Shown here: positions 7,441 to 9,960 of the stretch, one piece after another
Layout of the letters: each line of letters begins with the position of its first letter
How positions within the stretch are numbered: position 1 is the stretch's first letter
Assembly: GCA_021775385.1 (NCBI GenBank)
Contig: JAJFHW010000146.1
Coordinates: forward strand, 1 to 9,960
Direction of reading: 5' to 3'
Source: Hyphomicrobiales bacterium
Lineage (GTDB): Bacteria > Pseudomonadota > Alphaproteobacteria > Rhizobiales > HXMU1428-3
Length of the DNA stretch: 9,960 nucleotides
Position numbers and translations under genes: made by a program
Notes under the pieces: generated by a model
The model's input: only the letters and a program-made list of their open reading frames with translations
What the model was told of the DNA's origin: nothing
The model's database searches: none

Positions 7441-7470
7441 GGGCTTGCCGCTTCAGCGGCAAAATAGCCC
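7441..7470. repeat. Long hairpin 28 bp before the tautomerase start
   Basis: TTGCCGC (7445-7451) pairs with GCGGCAA (7456-7462) around a TTCA loop, and the flanking GGGC (7441-7444) pairs with GCCC (7467-7470), with a 4 nt bulge (AATA). The stem totals 11 bp and continues the GC-rich island just upstream (66 G or C of 98 bases in 7373-7470, counted by hand). No T-run follows on the plus strand. Confidence 0.75.
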
Positions 7471-7498
7471 GTGAGAGAAAGAAAGACACATACAAATC

Positions 7499-7825
7499 AT
7501 GCCTCAAGCAGATATAAAATATAGCAATGACTTAAACCTTGATTGCACCGCTATACTCGCCTCTATCGAGGAGGTCATAAAACAACACGACCAAACATCT
7601 GGAGCATGCAAAGGCAGAGCCTACAAAGCTGATCACTTCCATCACACTCACATCTTTATCCAATTAGCCATGCTCCCAAAACCCCACCGAAATGCAGAAT
7701 TTACCAAAGCCCTGATAAGTGATTTAGAAAAAATGGTGAAACAACACCTCACCCAGTCTTGTCATTTCTCATTAAATTTGGATTACACCGGAGACGGCTA
7801 CATAACAAACTTCCATGAAGCTTAA
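7499..7825 (+). CDS. Small tautomerase, 5-carboxymethyl-2-hydroxymuconate isomerase-like
   Basis: The 108-residue product resembles the CHMI (HpaF) family of the tautomerase superfamily, where the N-terminal proline exposed after Met removal is the catalytic base in homoprotocatechuate degradation. Seen: Met-Pro start, an early KYSNDL strand (family: EYSANL-like), a helix, KGRAYKADHFH in place of the family's IRSR segment, then FIQLAMLPKPHRNAEFTKAL and a long helix ending VKQHL, matching the family's conserved middle. One arginine of the usual IRSR pair is a lysine or missing (Cys37-Lys38-Gly39-Arg40), so activity on the classical substrate is uncertain. No other hpa genes are nearby. The ribosome binding site is poor: purine-rich GAGAGAAAGAAAG lies well upstream and the 12 bases before ATG contain no SD-like core. 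Confidence 0.65.
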   Translation: MPQADIKYSNDLNLDCTAILASIEEVIKQHDQTSGACKGRAYKADHFHHTHIFIQLAMLPKPHRNAEFTKALISDLEKMVKQHLTQSCHFSLNLDYTGDGYITNFHEA

Positions 7826-8066
7826 ACTGCGCTCTCTCCTAACTCAGATCACTAAAATTTTTTAACAACCATTATCATGCCTGCAACAAGCCGCATGCTT
7901 AAAAAATTTGTCAATTTTTCTCACACAATAGTTACTTTCATTTTTAAAGCCACTTAATTATGGTTTCCCCATACGGAACCCATTTAAAAAAAACACACAA
8001 TGTAAACCGGCTTAAAAAGAAGAGATAACAAACCACAATTAAGCTGGTGAACTAAATTCAAATAAT

Positions 8067-8071
8067 AGGAG
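8067..8071 (+). promoter_or_regulatory. Ribosome binding site of the MAPEG gene
   Basis: AGGAG with a 6 nt spacer to ATG at 8078, the strongest Shine-Dalgarno site among the plus-strand genes here. The 252 bp gap before it (7826-8077) is AT-rich, with an AT-only inverted repeat (7902-7908 with 7913-7919). It shows no clear promoter and no ORF I would support. Confidence 0.7.
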
Positions 8072-8077
8072 AACTAT

Positions 8078-8500
8078 ATGTCTGAACCAATTTACTGGCT
8101 CATATTAACCGCCACTTTTACAGCACTACAACCATTTCCATATATGATAGAAAGAATATTACGTATCGGTATGTTACCTGCCATGGGTTATTCAAAAGTC
8201 TCTGGACATGGTGATTCAAACCAACCAAACGAACAAATAGCCACGTGGGCCAAGAGAGCATATCGCGCTCATTATAATAGCATTGAATATCTAGCTGTTT
8301 TTGGCATTCTGGTAATTTCCGCCCATCTACTAAACAACGACAACCCAATCATAGCAACTGCAGCTCTGGTATATTTCACCTCACGGATAGCCCACTACAT
8401 TGTCTACATCTTAGGAATTCCAATACTAAGAACACTCGTATTTGTCGTGTCCCTGACAGCACTTCTAACCATCACTTTCGCTTTAATTGTAGGCATATGA
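8078..8500 (+). CDS. MAPEG family integral membrane protein
   Basis: The 140-residue protein fits the MAPEG family (membrane-associated proteins in eicosanoid and glutathione metabolism), whose bacterial members are mostly uncharacterised. Four hydrophobic segments are visible, at about 5-22, 70-85, 91-112 and 118-138. Family signatures seen are RAYRAHYNSIEYLAVFGILV at about 61-80 and YFTSRIAHYIVYILGIPILR at about 98-117, with the paired Arg/His/Glu residues of the conserved cytoplasmic loop. Eukaryotic members bind glutathione; whether this one does cannot be told. The ATG follows a strong AGGAG. It stands alone, 252 bp after the tautomerase gene and convergent with uup (51 bp between the stops), and has no terminator of its own on the plus strand. 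Confidence 0.85.
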   Translation: MSEPIYWLILTATFTALQPFPYMIERILRIGMLPAMGYSKVSGHGDSNQPNEQIATWAKRAYRAHYNSIEYLAVFGILVISAHLLNNDNPIIATAALVYFTSRIAHYIVYILGIPILRTLVFVVSLTALLTITFALIVGI

Positions 8501-8522
8501 TTTTTAATAAAATCTTATAATG

Positions 8523-8562
8523 TAAAAAATCTAGAAGGCAGAGCTTTACACTCAGCCTTCTA
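8523..8562 (-). terminator. Intrinsic terminator of uup, overlapping its stop codon
   Basis: On the minus strand an 8 bp perfect stem TAGAAGGC/GCCTTCTA (8555-8562 and 8532-8539) is extended inward by GAG/CTC (8541-8543, 8551-8553). After GA comes TTTTTT (complement of 8524-8529). The 5' arm is formed by the final Leu-Glu-Gly codons of uup and the stop lies in the loop side. On the plus strand no T-run follows, so it serves uup only. Confidence 0.85.
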
Positions 8563-9960
8563 ACTCTTCACGCATCATCTCAAGCTCAAGCCATCTTTCT
8601 TCAGCCGCTTCATGTTCAACAGTGAGAGCGGCAATCCCCTCCATAGCTTCATTAAATCGCTTCGGATTTTTGGTGAACAAATCCGGGTCTTCAAGCGCTT
8701 TATTATGAACAGCTATTTTTGTTTGAATATCCTCTATTTGTTTGGGTAAGGTCTCTAAAGCATATTTATCTTTATAAGAAAGTTTAGCCGTCTTATTCGT
8801 CGTTTTTTGTTGTAAGTTCTCTGCCGTAGACGCACCTTCTGAAAGTTTCCCTTTAGAGGTTTTTCCATCTCCCTGAATTGAGCGACGTTTCATCTCATCT
8901 TTGCGTTGAGCCATCATAGTGCTATAGCCACCAGCATACTCAACCCAATTTCCCTCACCTTCATAAACCAAAACAGCATCAACGATCCGGTCAATAAAAT
9001 CCCGGTCATGGCTAACAAGCAAAACAGTGCCATCATAATCGGTTATAAGCTCTTGCAATAAATCAAGCGTCTCAAGGTCAAGATCATTCGTCGGTTCATC
9101 TAAGACCATCAAGTTAGAAGGCAATGATAAAGCTCGCGCTAACATCACTCGTGCACGCTCGCCTCCAGAAAGAACGTCTAACGGTGTGCGCGCTTGACCT
9201 GGGTCAAAAAGAAAATCCTTCATATAACCAATGACATGTTTCGGTTTACCAGCAACTTCCACCATATCGCCGCCGCCATTGGTCAAGGCATCTGCCAATG
9301 TCCAGTTAGGGTTCAAGCTCTCTCGGCTCTGATCAAGGGTAACCATATCGATATTTGTGCCAATTTTAATCTCACCATCATCAGGCTCTAACTGACCCGT
9401 GAGCATCTTAATAATGGTCGATTTACCCGCCCCGTTTGGTCCAACAATCCCAAGCCGATCCCCTCGAAGCAAACGCACACTCAACTCATTGACAATCTGC
9501 ACAACTCCAAATGATTTGGAAATATTTTTAGCCTCAACAACAATCTTACCAGAAACACGCCCCTCGCCGGTTTCCATTTTAACGGCACCTTTTGGCCCTC
9601 GGTGATCTTTGCGTTTTTGGCGAAGCGAATGCAAATCTCCAAGTCGTTTTTGATTGCGTTTGCGCCGCGCAGTCACGCCATAACGGAGCCAATGTTCTTC
9701 AGCAACAATTTTACGGTCAAGCTTGTGCGCTTCTATTTCTTCTTGTTCAAAAACCTCATCCCGCCAGGTTTCAAATTTCCCAAAGCCCTGCTTCATTAAC
9801 CGAGAGGTACCTCTGTCAATCCACAAAACAGATTTAGAAACCATTTCTAAAAACTTCCGGTCGTGACTAATAACAACCAACGCAGATTTTAGCGAGCGCA
9901 ACTCTTTCTCTAACCATTCAATAGCTGGTAAATCCAAATGGTTGGTCGGCTCATCAAGCA
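8552..9960 (-). CDS. uup: ABC-F family ATPase, Uup type (5' end outside the window)
   Basis: Soluble twin-ATPase of the ABC-F group, proteins that act on ribosomes or branched DNA rather than in transport; E. coli Uup is linked to precise transposon excision and ribosome-associated functions. About 468 residues are present. The window edge cuts the first nucleotide-binding domain within its Walker B (LDEPTNHLD at 9932-9958), so its Walker A and signature are outside. Then come the first His switch SHDRKF, the inter-domain linker with DRKIVAEEHWLRYGVTARRKRNQKRL (a Uup-like arm), and the second domain with Walker A GPNGAGKST, signature LSGGERARVMLARAL, Walker B LMVLDEPTNDLD and VSHD. The C-terminal coiled coil (KLSYKDKYALETLPKQIEDI to the end) is the Uup-specific DNA-binding tail. 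The apparent start at 9937 is an internal TTG leucine codon, not the true start. Confidence 0.93.
   Translation of the reverse strand, partial: LDEPTNHLDLPAIEWLEKELRSLKSALVVISHDRKFLEMVSKSVLWIDRGTSRLMKQGFGKFETWRDEVFEQEEIEAHKLDRKIVAEEHWLRYGVTARRKRNQKRLGDLHSLRQKRKDHRGPKGAVKMETGEGRVSGKIVVEAKNISKSFGVVQIVNELSVRLLRGDRLGIVGPNGAGKSTIIKMLTGQLEPDDGEIKIGTNIDMVTLDQSRESLNPNWTLADALTNGGGDMVEVAGKPKHVIGYMKDFLFDPGQARTPLDVLSGGERARVMLARALSLPSNLMVLDEPTNDLDLETLDLLQELITDYDGTVLLVSHDRDFIDRIVDAVLVYEGEGNWVEYAGGYSTMMAQRKDEMKRRSIQGDGKTSKGKLSEGASTAENLQQKTTNKTAKLSYKDKYALETLPKQIEDIQTKIAVHNKALEDPDLFTKNPKRFNEAMEGIAALTVEHEAAEERWLELEMMREELEG

Noticed and set aside
7401..7517. 38-codon plus-strand ORF (MTPGASGASAAPRRA...) through the GC-rich island
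   Set aside because: It consists mostly of the palindrome arms, has no ribosome binding site, uses codons unlike the neighbours and overlaps the tautomerase start. It is better explained by DNA/RNA structure.
7902..7919. AAAAATT/AATTTTT hairpin as a terminator for the tautomerase gene
   Set aside because: The stem contains only A-T pairs and would be too weak for intrinsic termination.

Overview
The window looks like a core chromosomal stretch of an alphaproteobacterium, most likely of the Hyphomicrobiales/Rhizobiales. Three things support this. The order gyrA-coaD-cyclophilin-cyclophilin is typical of that group. GyrA carries an insertion in its C-terminal domain that I associate with alphaproteobacteria. 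The CoaD C-terminal half has the alphaproteobacterial style of motif. The coding DNA is AT-leaning for this group, so a lower-GC, possibly marine or host-associated lineage fits, but I cannot name a genus.

The left half (about 76-4755) is one block on the minus strand: gyrA (TTG start), coaD 12 bp downstream with its Shine-Dalgarno sequence overlapping the gyrA stop, then a signal-peptide cyclophilin (ppiA-like) and a cytoplasmic cyclophilin (ppiB-like). A good intrinsic terminator at 76-117 closes the block. It combines DNA supercoiling, the penultimate step of coenzyme A synthesis, and proline isomerisation in periplasm and cytoplasm. A 368 bp divergent intergenic region separates it from the right half.

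The right half carries four plus-strand genes: an atypical cation diffusion facilitator of the ZnT9-like type, a Tas-like aldo/keto reductase, a small tautomerase resembling 5-carboxymethyl-2-hydroxymuconate isomerase, and a MAPEG-family membrane protein. They are widely spaced and do not form an obvious pathway or a tight operon. The last gene, on the minus strand and cut by the window end, is a Uup-type ABC-F ATPase. Its terminator hairpin begins inside its own last codons.

I see no phage, transposase, CRISPR, toxin-antitoxin or defence genes, and no convincing undescribed multi-gene system. The most unusual non-coding structure is a compact GC-rich island at 7373-7470, made of adjoining and partly mutually exclusive palindromes in front of the small tautomerase gene. 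Other points of note are a pentapeptide-repeat acidic tail and a G8 tract at the end of gyrA, a 16 bp tandem duplication behind coaD, and the altered metal site of the CDF transporter.
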